A stretch of DNA of 64,000 nt, from assembly GCA_029204225.1 (NCBI GenBank), contig CM055098.1, positions 47,092,191 through 47,156,190 of the forward strand, given 5' to 3'. Position 1 is the stretch's first letter; each line of letters begins with the position of its first letter. The notes below the pieces were generated by a model. The model saw only the letters and a program-made list of their open reading frames with translations, had not been told where the DNA came from and searched no databases. The translations under genes and the position numbers were made by a program. This DNA comes from Diphasiastrum complanatum. Taxonomy: Eukaryota; Streptophyta; Lycopodiopsida; Lycopodiales; Lycopodiaceae. Below are positions 1 through 10,339 of the stretch, piece by piece.

Positions 1-1880
1 TTGGGTTTCACAAGGAGATGCCACCCTCCTCAAAGAACTGAGGCATCTTTCTATATCATGTTTTTTAATGCCATCACTTGTGGGTGGACTCCATAAGGAA
101 CATCTCCTTTGTTATGTTGGGTACTATCGTAGACATAATGTGTCGACTTGTTTTCTTTCAATCTACATGAATGTATTTTAATATACCTGGTCGTGTATGG
201 AGATTCTACAAGAAATGTCTTGATTTTTCCAGTGAATAGCACGTGTCATTCTAGTAATTGAAGTATATTTGTATATGTGGGCTGTTGTTTTTTTTTAAAA
301 GAAAGCCAAGGTAAAAGGACAGATAAGAGGGTAACAGCTTTAGATACCAGGTAAATCTGGTTGATTTTTATGAAGTTTACAGTTTTTCTACCTTGTAGGA
401 TATGTAAGTGATTGCGGTGACTTTTGATGGGCTCATGAAATGTAAAGGCTGTTGGTTCTTTATAGTGCTTCTCTTGTTTTCAAACTCTTCAGTTTTTGAA
501 AGTTTCTAAAGCAGATTTTGAGGTTTTTCCAAGCTATATCTAGGTTTGATTGTCCAGGCCTACATTTCAAACATTGTAGTATCTATCAAAGTTGAGCACC
601 AATATGATCAAGAAATATGGCAGATTGTTGGGCTTGTGGTGGTTCCACTGGACAGCTTGATAAGTTTCAGGTTTGATCATACCCAGACTTATACATTGCA
701 AACTTGTTCTTCATGGTGTGCAGCAGGTTTGTTTTGCATTTAGGTGTGTTTGATGATTTGAAATTTATGTTTCATTTGTATCTTGTTGTTCAAGCATGAA
801 GGAAATTTGGTTGTGAATCCTGTTTGGCTTGGAGCTGCTAGTTCTCTCTCCTAGAATGGTTGTGCTTGATGCAATAATTCATCGAAGCAAGCTTGATGCT
901 GAATTATGTCCTTGACACATGTATTGTCATTCCTTATAATTTAGTAGGTATTAGTGCAAAGCTGCTATCATTTCATCGATCATGTTGTTGATGTACAAAC
1001 CCCTAAAGTGCACCCTGATAACATTGCCAGAGAGACCACTTGTGTAGTTAGTCAGAGGGTTAGGCAGGCTTCAAAGCACATTTGCAATGAATCATATTTT
1101 TATTTTCAGCGTCAATACTGAGGACTAGGCATATATGAGATGAATTTGGCTCATTGCAGAGGATACCATACCGTGCATGCTTATCTAGCAATTATAGAAC
1201 CTACAATTTTTTGGAGATTTATATTATAACCATGGAATTACATGAGAAAGCAGTAAGCTGCTTCAAATTCATATTGGAGTAGTCACTAGGACTATGGGTT
1301 AACACATGGTTGTTAGCTCTTGCTCATTTTCTTTTTTACATTTTATGTCCGTATGTACCATGTGGAATTGAACTCCATACTCCATACCTTTAGCTGAGGA
1401 AAGGAGACATCCAACCAACATGAGCAAGTAAATGGAGATGGGCCCTTACGTGAGGGCCAATTTTCTCATTCATTATAGAATGTTTTGGCTTCTAGAAGTA
1501 TTTTTAGAATTTATGAGCCAATGGCCATTCTTGGATGCTCTAATTATACTTACTATAATTATGTATCCAAAGAAAGAAAATTGAGTGATCTCTAGTGATC
1601 TTTGAAATTTGTACTCTAGAGAATATTGAGAATTATAGTAAATAGTGCGCCATTCTTGCAAAAGTTTGTTTAAAATCTCACCCATTAAGGTTTTAGGGAC
1701 TCCATATGTAAACTAGAAATGCTAATGACATCCTATGTTTTGTCTTTGTTTGTGTATTTGAATGCTTTTGACATTTTGGTAATTTGAGCACAAGGTAAAA
1801 GTGCCACTTTGGACTAATAAATGAGTGAATCAATGTTGATTACCACAAAACTATAGTCAAGAAAAAGCTTTCATTGAGTC
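1..1880. other. No recognised gene; AT-rich single-copy-looking sequence
   Basis: I find no retroelement domain, RNA gene or convincing exon here. Open frames are short and start at non-ATG codons. The texture (T-rich runs, no repeats) resembles intron or 3' flanking sequence of a host gene, but nothing identifies one. Confidence 0.4.
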
Positions 1881-1883
1881 GTT

Positions 1884-1983
1884 TGTGTGTGTGTGTGGGT
1901 GTGTGTGTGTGTTAAACTGCTTACAAATAATTGAACCAATCTTTGCATATCATCTCGTGAGTCTATAGGTGGCATAAGATGTT

Positions 1984-2020
<37 letters not shown>

Positions 2021-2105
2021 GTGTGCGCGCGCGAATGTTAAATTGCTTAGAAATAACTGAACCAATCTTTGCATATCATCTCGTAAGTCTATAGGTGGCA
2101 TAAGA
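1884..2105. repeat. Two-copy tandem duplication anchored on TG microsatellites
   Basis: Two (TG)n tracts are each followed by the same ~90-bp stretch: AAxTGCTTA, AATAA/AACTGAACCAATC, then TATCATCTCG and TATAGGTGGCATAAGA. Copy one spans about 1884-1980 and copy two about 1985-2105. The second TG tract is longer and ends in CGCGCGCG. No coding function is implied. Confidence 0.85.
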
Positions 2106-2683
2106 AACATCAGTTGAGTTGAAATTTATCCACTTTTCTAAAATCAATAAAAGAAAAAGCTAAGTTTTTTGAGGGAATTTTCAAATAGGTGACTTGCAAT
2201 ATTACCTATTCAATACGCAACAATGTACGGTTGGAAAAATCTCCATTTTTATATTGTGCTCTAGTGGAAGTAACAAGTTGAATCTTATCTACAACATATT
2301 GCCAAGTTGAGTTGAGTGTACTCATTTGCATCCATCCACACAAACAACTACACATAACAAGGAGTTCATGTGGGAATTACAAGCTTCATACTCCTAGTTG
2401 TTATTCGTGTCACAATTTGAAGATAAGTCATCAAGAAATAATTTGTCAACAACTTCAAAATTAGGTATTATTGTTAGTATCATACAAATTGCTTATCTTA
2501 CTTAATCCATTAAAATTGCTAGTAAAGTGTATCATTGTGTTATTGTTTTTATTTTGAAACAAATAAGCAAATCAGGACATTCATGCAACTTCTTGTTATT
2601 CATAGTTTAACGTTTATCAAGACTAGTCCTTAGGAGTTTTAGAGCTATTTTTCTCTATAAAATTCAACTTCATATTCAATTAT

Positions 2684-2685
<2 letters not shown>

Positions 2686-2776
<91 letters not shown>
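2686..2776. repeat. (TC)n microsatellite, about 91 bp
   Basis: An uninterrupted TC/CT dinucleotide run lies between AT-rich flanks. Confidence 0.98.
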
Positions 2777-2779
<3 letters not shown>

Positions 2780-2938
2780 TTCTTCTATATCTTAAGATAC
2801 CTCCCTACGTCGAATCATGCCAAAAAAAAGCTTCTAGTTTAAAGGTCCTAGACTAATACCACCCCTAACCTCTACTTTACTTTTCAAATTTCCCACCAAT
2901 TTTTGATAGATAAGCTCTAAGTTGGTTTTAAGCTAAGC

Positions 2939-3634
2939 TTAAACGAACGGATAGGATTGTTGTTGCTGCACTTGATTCTTGCCCTTGGAATAGTCTTTCT
3001 TCTTGGTGTATAGAGCCATGAATTTGTCTTTGATGGACAAGCTGCTAGTCTTTCTCCGTATTTCTTCTTGAAGAAGATGACCGATCACCTTTTGAAGGGT
3101 GAGGTCCGGTTGTGTGGAGATCATTACTACAAAGTGCTCATAGGACTTTGGAAGAGAAGGAAGCAAGGTCATAACGGCATCATCATCTTGAATAGAACAT
3201 CCTACAGCTGATAACTGATCTAACAAGGATTTGAAGTTGTTGATGTGAGACGTGATGGCAGTAGAATCAGCATACTAAGAGTAAAGAACTTCCTTAAGAT
3301 GTAATCTCGTGGTTACATCGTGAGTCTCATAAAGACTTGATAACAAGTCCAGTACTTCCTTAGAGGTTTTGCACGTGGTAACATGAGATATTTGGGAGTC
3401 AGCCCGATTGAGTGTGATACATGCTAGGGCCTTCTAATATTTGATCCTCTAGGCCTTTGCTTGATCACCATCTTCTGGTTTCAGGTCTGCACCTTCTACG
3501 ACATCCCAAAGATCTCTATCTATCAGCGTCATTTTAAGTTTTAACTTTTAAATATAGAAGTTAGAACCATTGAACTTGTCAATGACTCTAGCTTCACTGA
3601 GTGATGAAGATGAAGAGCTACCTATATGAGACAT
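2939..3634 (-). pseudogene. Ty1/copia gag, degenerate
   Basis: Read on the minus strand from an ATG at 3634, the translation is a copia Gag of the UBN2/retrotran_gag type: a Ser-rich start, a KFNGSNFY-like motif near the N-terminus, LWDVVEG, then LDLLSSLYETHD and a C-terminal half with LPKSYEHFVVMISTQPDLTL. The last part (2939-3226) is open, but stops at least at three earlier positions break the frame, so no full Gag can be made. The frame ends after a Gln-rich stretch before any zinc knuckle. A close relative lies at 63534-64000. Confidence 0.85.
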
Positions 3635-3687
3635 GATAACAGTACACAAATAGAACAAACTTAATCTCTCGGTTTATTTGAGCTATG

Positions 3688-3699
3688 TTCTGGTACCAA
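3688..3699 (-). promoter_or_regulatory. Degenerate primer-binding site of the copia relic
   Basis: On the minus strand this reads TGGTACCAGAAC, two changes from the initiator-Met-tRNA-complementary TGGTATCAGAGC. It lies about 50 bp upstream of the gag ATG, with a TG-starting stretch (3702 onward) where the LTR should abut. Confidence 0.6.
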
Positions 3700-4592
3700 T
3701 TTGATGGGGCAAGGGAGATAGAAGAGCACAAATGGAGAAGGGAGCAGAAATATTGCAGAACAACTCTCCCATTCTAATTGGCTGCTAGGTGCAAAAACAG
3801 TCTAATAGACAACTTATGATAGATATAATCACAGCTTTAAGTGTTCTAATTGCCCAACAGGATGTTAAAAAAATAATTCATACTCTAAAATACGAGTACA
3901 ATCCACCGAAAAGATTGAAATCAGATTCAACGTGAAGTATAGTTTTGAAATAAATGGAAGAGCAGTATGATAACGCGAGTTCCTCAGCCGTTAAAGACAG
4001 TCATCGTCTGATTAGAAACTGAGGAGTTGTAGACGTCCATGTTCTGATCAGAGTGAGTAAACAAGCGCGATCAGACAGCAATGAAAGTGCATTCAATCAC
4101 AACAAGCATTCTCATCTATGTTGTACACAGATAAAAACAAGCTACTGTTATATTACACATAAGCACAATACAAAATAGCAATTACAACCAAAATTGACGG
4201 CGTAATTGGGAGGCTCAAATAATGCGTCTCATGGACGGAGCAACCCGTAATCTATGCTTGGATGATCTATTTTCTGAATTACCTCTGATATCCAAGTTCT
4301 CACGTCCTAGAATAGATTTGCATCCGACGACGTGCAATCAACAATTACATATGAGACTGTAACCAACAACAGATCTGATAGTTCTTAAACTTTCAAAGAT
4401 TTTACATCTACGAGTGTGGATTTTACATCTGACGAGTGTGGATTCTACATCCAACATTGTCACTCAAGTTACACCCGATGAGCTTCTACTCAGATCCGAC
4501 AGACCCATTCTAAATCTAATTATATTCTAAGGTACTGTCAACCAAATATTACAAAAAATCAAAACAAAAAGAGTTGAATCAGACCAGTTCTC
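3700..4592. other. Probable copia LTR remnant and flank; no gene
   Basis: The position next to the PBS suggests the 5' LTR of the minus-strand gag relic begins at 3702, but I cannot find its far end or a second copy. The rest is non-coding, with a local direct repeat around 4405-4460 (ACATCxxACGAGTGTGGATT twice). Confidence 0.35.
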
Positions 4593-5085
4593 ATGGCCAA
4601 TATACCTGAAGAACTTCTGAATGAGATCACACCGAGCGATAATCCAAATGATGAGAACAAATCTTATCGTCTTAGATCTCAGGTGAATCAAGACCCTAGG
4701 CCATCTAGATGGAGGCCTAATCAATTTTACAACTCTGACGATCAACATTTTCAACATGCAGCTAATCATATAGCAAGCTTTAATAAACAAACACACCGAG
4801 GTTAGAACTACCAAAGTTCGACGATAATTTGGACCCTCATAGATTTTTACAAATCTTTGAGAATGCATGTGAAGTATATGGTGAATATATGGATAATGCA
4901 AAAGTCCAACTATTTTCAACGACCATGGTTTATAAAGCATGAGAGTGGTTTTTTAAGCTCGATCGTGATGATAGACAAGATTGGTTAGAACTGAAAGAGT
5001 CTTTTATTAAGCAATTACAACCTTTTAGACTCACTGAGAGCCCATTCGTACGACTTAGTAACATAAAAAAAAAAAAAGATGAAAC
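4593..5085 (+). pseudogene. Ty3/gypsy gag fragment
   Basis: The first 70 codons are open from an ATG (MANIPEELL). The frame then continues past a stop with LPKFDDNLDPHRFLQIFENA, the characteristic opening of the retrotrans_gag capsid domain, and later KVQLFSTTM and WLELKESFIKQ. A second stop sits inside (after VYKA). The frame ends at a 13-A run near 5066-5079, where the sequence switches to copia RNase H. It is therefore the 5' part of a chimeric relic and not functional. Confidence 0.75.
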
Positions 5086-5239
5086 GTCCATCTATTGTGA
5101 CAACCAAAGCACAAGGGTAATTCTTTTGGTTTACTACATGATAGAGTTACAGGCAGCAAATTACTTCACTAAGGAGCACCACCTCGAATTTAATAATCAG
5201 CTGAATCTGAAGATAAAAAATTTTCAAGATCCACAATAA
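5086..5239 (+). pseudogene. Copia RNase H C-terminal remnant
   Basis: The translation contains YCDNQS (the copia RNase H CDNQSA motif), then after a deletion LQAANYFTKEHHLEFNNQLN and a terminal FQDPQ followed by TAA. This matches the end of the minus-strand copia at 56047-56215 (ADYFTKALSKEQH...FQDPH). A purine-rich PPT (TAAGGGGGAG, 5237-5246) follows directly, then an LTR. Confidence 0.8.
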
Positions 5240-5246
5240 GGGGGAG

Positions 5247-6150
5247 TGTTGGATTTCAATGCTCAGGCTCAAATCATTTGGTAATGAGCATCCTGAAAAA
5301 CTCTGTGTATACTTATTCTTGAAAAACACAAAAAAAAATTATGAAGGCTCGAGTTTCCAACAAAGGATTGAAAAATTCAGGACCAAATTTTTCCGACCCA
5401 AGCCTATTTTTTGACCCAATGTTATTCTTGTCAAAGAGAGATTTTTCGACCCTTGGTAAGGTCGGATTAGTTCTAATTTTTTCGATTCTGGATCCTCGGA
5501 TCGGATCGGGTCTAATTTTTCCGAGCATCTTCGACCCTAGATCGGATCGGATTGGGTCTAAATTTTTTGGATGTCTTTGATTCTGGATCAGATCAGGTCT
5601 AATAAATCCGACCCTTTGTATAAAATCCAACCCCTTGTACTGTCAACTCGAAAATCCGACCCACGTCGCGACGTTGACAATCCGCCTACTTCTATACATA
5701 ACTCACTGACAAAAACGACGGCTACCTACTATAGGACAAATGTAGTTAATCAACTAGATAATGTTAGCTTTCAATGTACTGATCAACTGACTTCCAATCA
5801 TCAAGAAAGATCTACATTGGAGTCAATGCACTGATCAAGCTGTCATCCTACATGCATTTTGTTGTAATAAGTTAAGTTAAGTTTTCAAGTTTTACGCAAT
5901 CAGTTAGTGATCAACAAACTCAATTGAAGCAATTTTGTGCCTACAATTTTTGTGCCCACCTTCATGCATTGTACGTATGTTTCTAATATCAATCCGAGTT
6001 CACTTTTGTTCCACTACTGTTTTTGTTCTATTGCGCATTGTAATATCTAATCCATCTTGAACTCGATCTTTATTGGTAATTGCCGCATTTCTAATCCACA
6101 CTTGCTCACCATTTCCGTTGTAAGTATCGATTTTCTTTGATTTTCGATGT
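5247..6150 (+). repeat. Copia 3' LTR (family here called Y), plus orientation
   Basis: It begins TGTTGGATTTCAATGCTCA directly after the PPT. The same start, with ATGAGCATCCT about 35 bp in, recurs in minus orientation at 45405-45646 and 55100-56039. Inside lies a ~47-bp degenerate tandem repeat rich in GGATCGGATCGGGTC (5441-5618). The right end is inferred from resemblance to the 55-kb copy and may be off by tens of bases. Confidence 0.65.
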
Positions 6151-6164
6151 ATACATCCTCAAAG

Positions 6165-6335
6165 GTCCATCCTGGAAAATTGAAATTTCGTAGCCAAGGT
6201 CCTTATGTTGTTAAAAAAAATCTTTACAAATGGTGTTGTACAATTAGAAATATTAGAAGGCATACCCCTAGATACATTGGTTACTGGCAGCCGACTACGG
6301 AGGTACTATGAGGATACCTTTACGATAAGCCCTAT
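6165..6335 (+). pseudogene. Ty3/gypsy integrase C-terminal tail, plus strand
   Basis: Across two frames the sequence encodes PGKLKFRSQGPYVV and then LEILEGIPLDTL and SRLRRYYEDT. These match the GKLKFxGxGPYxVK and NGSRLKKY ends of the integrases at 14037 and 35621. At least one frameshift separates the parts. It faces the minus-strand integrase beginning about 100 bp to the right. Confidence 0.7.
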
Positions 6336-6439
6336 GTAAAATGTACTTCCATCTTTACCTTCCATTTTTTTCAATTTTTCCTTTCAATTTTTTTCACCTA
6401 ATCATATCAAGTCATGTTTCAAATAGTTTCGTCAATGTA

Positions 6440-7221
6440 AAGAGTTGATTCTAAACTTGGTTTTGATAAGCACTATCGTCACACAAGTCAGTGGCATAAG
6501 CTAAACTGACGCGTAGAGAAGGAACTAAAAACTCTATTGGCATAACAGCTTCTTGGTCATATACCAACTCAAATGGTGTTTTCCAACCCGTGGCTCACTT
6601 CAGCATTGTTCGATATGCCCAGATAGTAGAGAATAACTTCATTTCCCAGTCTGATTGACTTGTTTCTACTATCTTGGTTAAGACTCTACAAATCATTTTA
6701 CTCATAGATTCAGCTAATCCATTACATCTAGGATCGTACGGGGTGCTCTTTCGGTGTATAGCGAAGTAATGAGTCAGTAAACTATTGATTACTTCATTAA
6801 GGAACTGAGAATCTCGATCACTAACAAGCACTATTGGACAGTCAAATCAAGTGATAATGTTTTCATAGAGGAAGTGTGCTACATATTTTGCATCTGCTTT
6901 GCGCGTTGCTCTAGCCTCTATCCATTTTGTCGCATAGTTGGTGACAATCAAGATGTATCGAGATTGTGTGCCACGTGCTGTTGGACTAATAGGTCCAACA
7001 AAATCAATACCTCATTTGTGAGATGCTTGACTTTCAAGCATTGGAGTAAGGAAATTGTGGTCAGCTTTTTTGGTATTCTTTGCGCATTGACAAATGTTGC
7101 AAACTTTTACATAAGCATGGGTGTCTTTGAATAAGGTTGGCCACCAAAATCTGGCGAGAAGAACTGCCCTAGTTGTAGCATCGGAGGAGAAATGTCCACC
7201 CCCAATACCTTTGTGTTTCAA
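6440..7221 (-). pseudogene. Ty3/gypsy integrase, degenerate
   Basis: On the minus strand the zinc-binding N-terminal region appears at 7012-7221 (HKGIGGGHFSSDATTRA, FWWPTLFKDT, VCNICQCAK), followed by the core with SDRDSQFLNE (second catalytic Asp) and NGLAESMSKM (catalytic Glu) at 6595-6831. A C-terminal stretch of the type PIEFLVPSLRVSL follows to about 6440. The core is interrupted by stops between 6831 and 7012. This belongs to the same lineage as the complete element at 9571-18522. Confidence 0.85.
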
Positions 7222-8440
7222 GGCAATAATCTAGCGGACTGTAGATTCATGTGCACAATGTCGTGTAATACCGTCAACACCTAACTTATATAGTTATCTC
7301 GCAATAAGATGATATGGCAAGGATTTCATAATAAGTTTTATTTTTTGCGGTTTTGTCAACAAAGCATCTATTTCCATAGTGACTAGATATCCAGTGATAT
7401 CATTTGCCCATACCAGAGTCACATCTATATAAAATAGACATGTATCTGGTAACTCATCGTTTATTGGCTCATCAGATGCTTCAACATTAGATAATCATGA
7501 ATGATGATCAGCCAAAAAATGTTGTGATCCCTTTTGAATGACAACTCGAAAGTTGAATTCTAAAAGAATCAACAGCCATCGTGCAATTCGTCCTGTTTTG
7601 CATGGTGTATTCAAGAGATAAAGAAGAGCATGATGGTCGGTATAAAAGACAAAAATCTGGCCTAGCAAATAATGTCAAGATCCTATAATAGTTAGCGTGA
7701 CCCATGAAAATGTAGACTCAGTGGATCGTTCCTAGTGGTGGCAGATCGACAATGATCTTTATCTTTGACAGGTCTGTGGCAATCCCATGTCTGGATACTA
7801 TATGGCCAAGGATTAGGCCATGTGTCACCAAAAACTGACACTTTTCTGGATTCAGGGATATCTGATACTCGCGTCATTCCTTTAGCACTTTTTTGAGATT
7901 GGATAAGTGCTCGGAGTTAGGTCCATGCACGCATAGATCATCCAAGAAAATCTCCAGAAATCTTTGCAAATACTCTTTGAATGCCGCCTGCATAACTCTT
8001 TGAAAGGTACTTGGGGCATTGCAAAGTCCAAACGACATCACCTTGTAGCCATAGGTTCTCCATTTTGTGGCAAATGTTGGCTTGTGCTGATCTTGCGGTG
8101 CTATCTTCACCTGATTGTAGCCATTGAAGCTATCCAGGAAACTGTAGGCTTCTGCTCCTGCTACCCGGTCTAGGACACTTTTCATAGATGGTAAGGGAAA
8201 ATGATCCTTCTTGGTGACTGCATTTAACGCTTTCAGGTTCACACAGATCCACATCTTGCCATTCTTCCTTAATACCATGACTATTGGCGACACCCATTCC
8301 GTGTGCTCGATTTCATAGATGAAATTAGCATCTAGCAATTTCTACAACTCTTGCTTGATCAGCTCTGTATAATTTGGGTTGCAGCGATAGTAACAACTCA
8401 CCTTGGGGACTACTCCATCCACCAAGGGTATAATATGCTA
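7222..8440 (-). pseudogene. Ty3/gypsy reverse transcriptase and RNase H, degenerate
   Basis: The RT is best preserved at 7874-8338: IYEIEHTEWVSPIV, HFPLPSMKSVLDR, AYSFLDSFNGYNQV, MSFGLCNAPSTFQRVM and the catalytic box FLDDL. The thumb/connection (GHANYYRI) and RNase H follow toward 7500 in shifted frames (7692-7877, 7508-7705). Several frameshifts and stops mean no complete polyprotein can be read. RNase H is the worst-preserved part. Confidence 0.88.
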
Positions 8441-9297
8441 GACTACTGTTGGTGGAATACCCTTCATATCACTATAATTACAAGCATTGAGCTGCAACAT
8501 CATAATTACTATGTCGTCTAAAGTATAGTTCTTGAAGGTTTCTGTTATCTCGTGAACTGGCATTCGGCAATATTCCTCTTTCAGCATATTGATCTTAACC
8601 CGACTCGTAATCTTTGGATTATCAATCATCTGTGAAGAAGATGATGTTGCGTCTGGGTCCATTCGGATTGACTTCAAGGATTCCAACACCTTCTTTTTTC
8701 TCTTTCTGCTCATGTAGTTGGGTTCATCCTTGTTGTCCTTCTTCAGAACTGGCATGACATTCACCTCATGATTGCAAATATCAACATCCACCGTGGCTAT
8801 TGCCTCCTCTGACAGATCACTCCATCGGATCACCTGGTTGTAACATTGTCTCAATTGATTCTTTCTGTTGGCAGGTGCCTTGGGTGGATCTATCTTGGAG
8901 ACTTTAGCCATTTGGATTTCTGTGGTGGTTGAGCTGGTACTTTCTTAGTTTCATAACAATCTGGGTCCATATGTTGCAGGACCTGCTCATCAGTCAGCTC
9001 AGTCTCCTTGTTGTACGTAAAAGCATGTTGCCAAGGAACTAAATCATCGTGAACAGGGTTCTCAATAGCTTTCGGTGATAGGCATGCAACATTGATCATG
9101 TTCACCCCAAAAGTGATTGGTGTGTCCAACGTGTAGCACTTGGGTGAAGATGTGCTGGGTTCTGGATCCGAATCATGTTGACAAGCATGCCCAACCATAT
9201 AGTCAACAATTGTCAGTGCGTCCGTCCATCTCATGATATTCGTTTCAGAATCGTAATGACCTCCCCTGGCTTGCCTTGGGCGATCAATCGTATGATC
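8441..9297 (-). pseudogene. Region upstream of RT in Ty3 pol (no known domain)
   Basis: Two long frames (8438-8911 and 8890-9234) encode a hydrophilic region with TLDTPITFGVNMINVA, TDEQVLQHMDPD and KQ-type repeats. It aligns with the region before RT in the complete element (16816-17694: LDTPITFPLNVLNVA, DEQILDHMDP). I do not recognise a protease DTG/DSG motif in either. The frame stops where the copia LTR begins at 9298. Confidence 0.7.
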
Positions 9298-9483
9298 TGA
9301 AGAAACAAAACGTTTCTATTACTAAAGCTTTGTTAGCTTTCAGCCCTCAGTTTGACAAAAAGACACGAAGCAAAAGGTAGCATTAGAATGCTTTGCCATT
9401 TCTAGCTTTTGTAGCTTGTTGTGCAAAGATCTTAGCCAGAACATTTGGGATCTTAGATCCATTCAAGATCCACTTTTTTCACA
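9298..9483 (+). repeat. Copia LTR remnant (family W), plus orientation
   Basis: The first ~80 bp (TGAAGAAACAAAACG..., then GTTAGCTTTCAGCCCTC) match the start of the LTR at 20465. The 3' end TTTTTTCACA abuts a perfect initiator-Met PBS. It is far shorter than the 20465 copy, so it is either internally deleted or a variant. Confidence 0.6.
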
Positions 9484-9495
9484 TGGTATCAGAGC
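9484..9495 (+). promoter_or_regulatory. Copia primer-binding site (initiator-Met tRNA type)
   Basis: The sequence TGGTATCAGAGC is the classic copia PBS. It marks the start of the internal region of a plus-strand copia interrupted 75 bp later by the Ty3 element. Confidence 0.9.
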
Positions 9496-9570
9496 AAGCT
9501 GGCCCTATTTTTAGTAAGGTTTTCATTTATGGTGATATTTGGATGTTTGATCAAGTTCTAGCATGATTAT

Positions 9571-10295
9571 TGTAGTGGGTTTCTTTCCTGCCTAACCTCA
9601 ATCCAAGATCTAATCAACCTAGCATCAAAGAGACAAAGTTAGTTGTCACGCGTAGATTCGTTCCCATGAGAGCGATAGTATAGTTCAGATTTCAGCATGA
9701 ATCGAAGATCCACATCTAACTCTAACATCCATTAAACCTAAGCATTAACACTCCATCCAATAACATTAGCTCTTTCTCTCTCTCCCTTTCTCCCTCATAA
9801 AAAGTATAATAACATGCAATCCCAATAACAATCAGATCTAACAATTAGCAAAATCCAAAATAAGCATGAGAGATAGAGGAAAATTGATAGAGAGCAAGGA
9901 CATTCGTCAATCCATTTTTCAAGAGAACCAATTTGCTTTATTGGAATGAGGAAATGAACATCTGTAGGAACTCAAGTTGGTCCCTTTTTATAGTAGAGAG
10001 GAGGACACTGGCCTCTGAATCCTATTGGTCCATTTCGGCCTCCCTAATTATTCAAATTTAAAAAAGAGTGGGAACCATCCAAATTGGAGGGAAACCCAAC
10101 TTTATTCACTAACTTGACATGTAGGCCCTGCAACATTAAAAGTCTCGTAAAAAGGCCTGAAGTCCTTTTATTGACTTTCTAATCAATCAAATCTCTATGT
10201 GATCATGGGGTTGGACTTAGACACGCAAGGTGCCAAATCCCTCTCACTTATTAGCTAGGGTTAGGGTTGACTTGGGATCTGCAAACCCTCCAACA
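9571..10295 (-). repeat. 3' LTR of the complete Ty3 element (725 bp)
   Basis: It is near-identical to 17777-18522, by eye with scattered transitions and a short indel around the ACATCCA/CACTAG segment. It contains a TCTCTCTCCCTTTCTCC tract, a TTTTTATAGTAGAGAGGAGG promoter-like stretch (TATA motif read on plus) and an AGGGTTAGGGTT motif near its end. Confidence 0.92.
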
Positions 10296-10339
10296 GTATC
10301 CCCCACCAAAACTGGTGGCGGTCCCACGACACCTGCGAG

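Noticed and set aside
546..743. 65-codon plus ORF near the window start, considered as a host exon
   Set aside because: It starts at TTG, has no clear splice sites and matches no family I know.
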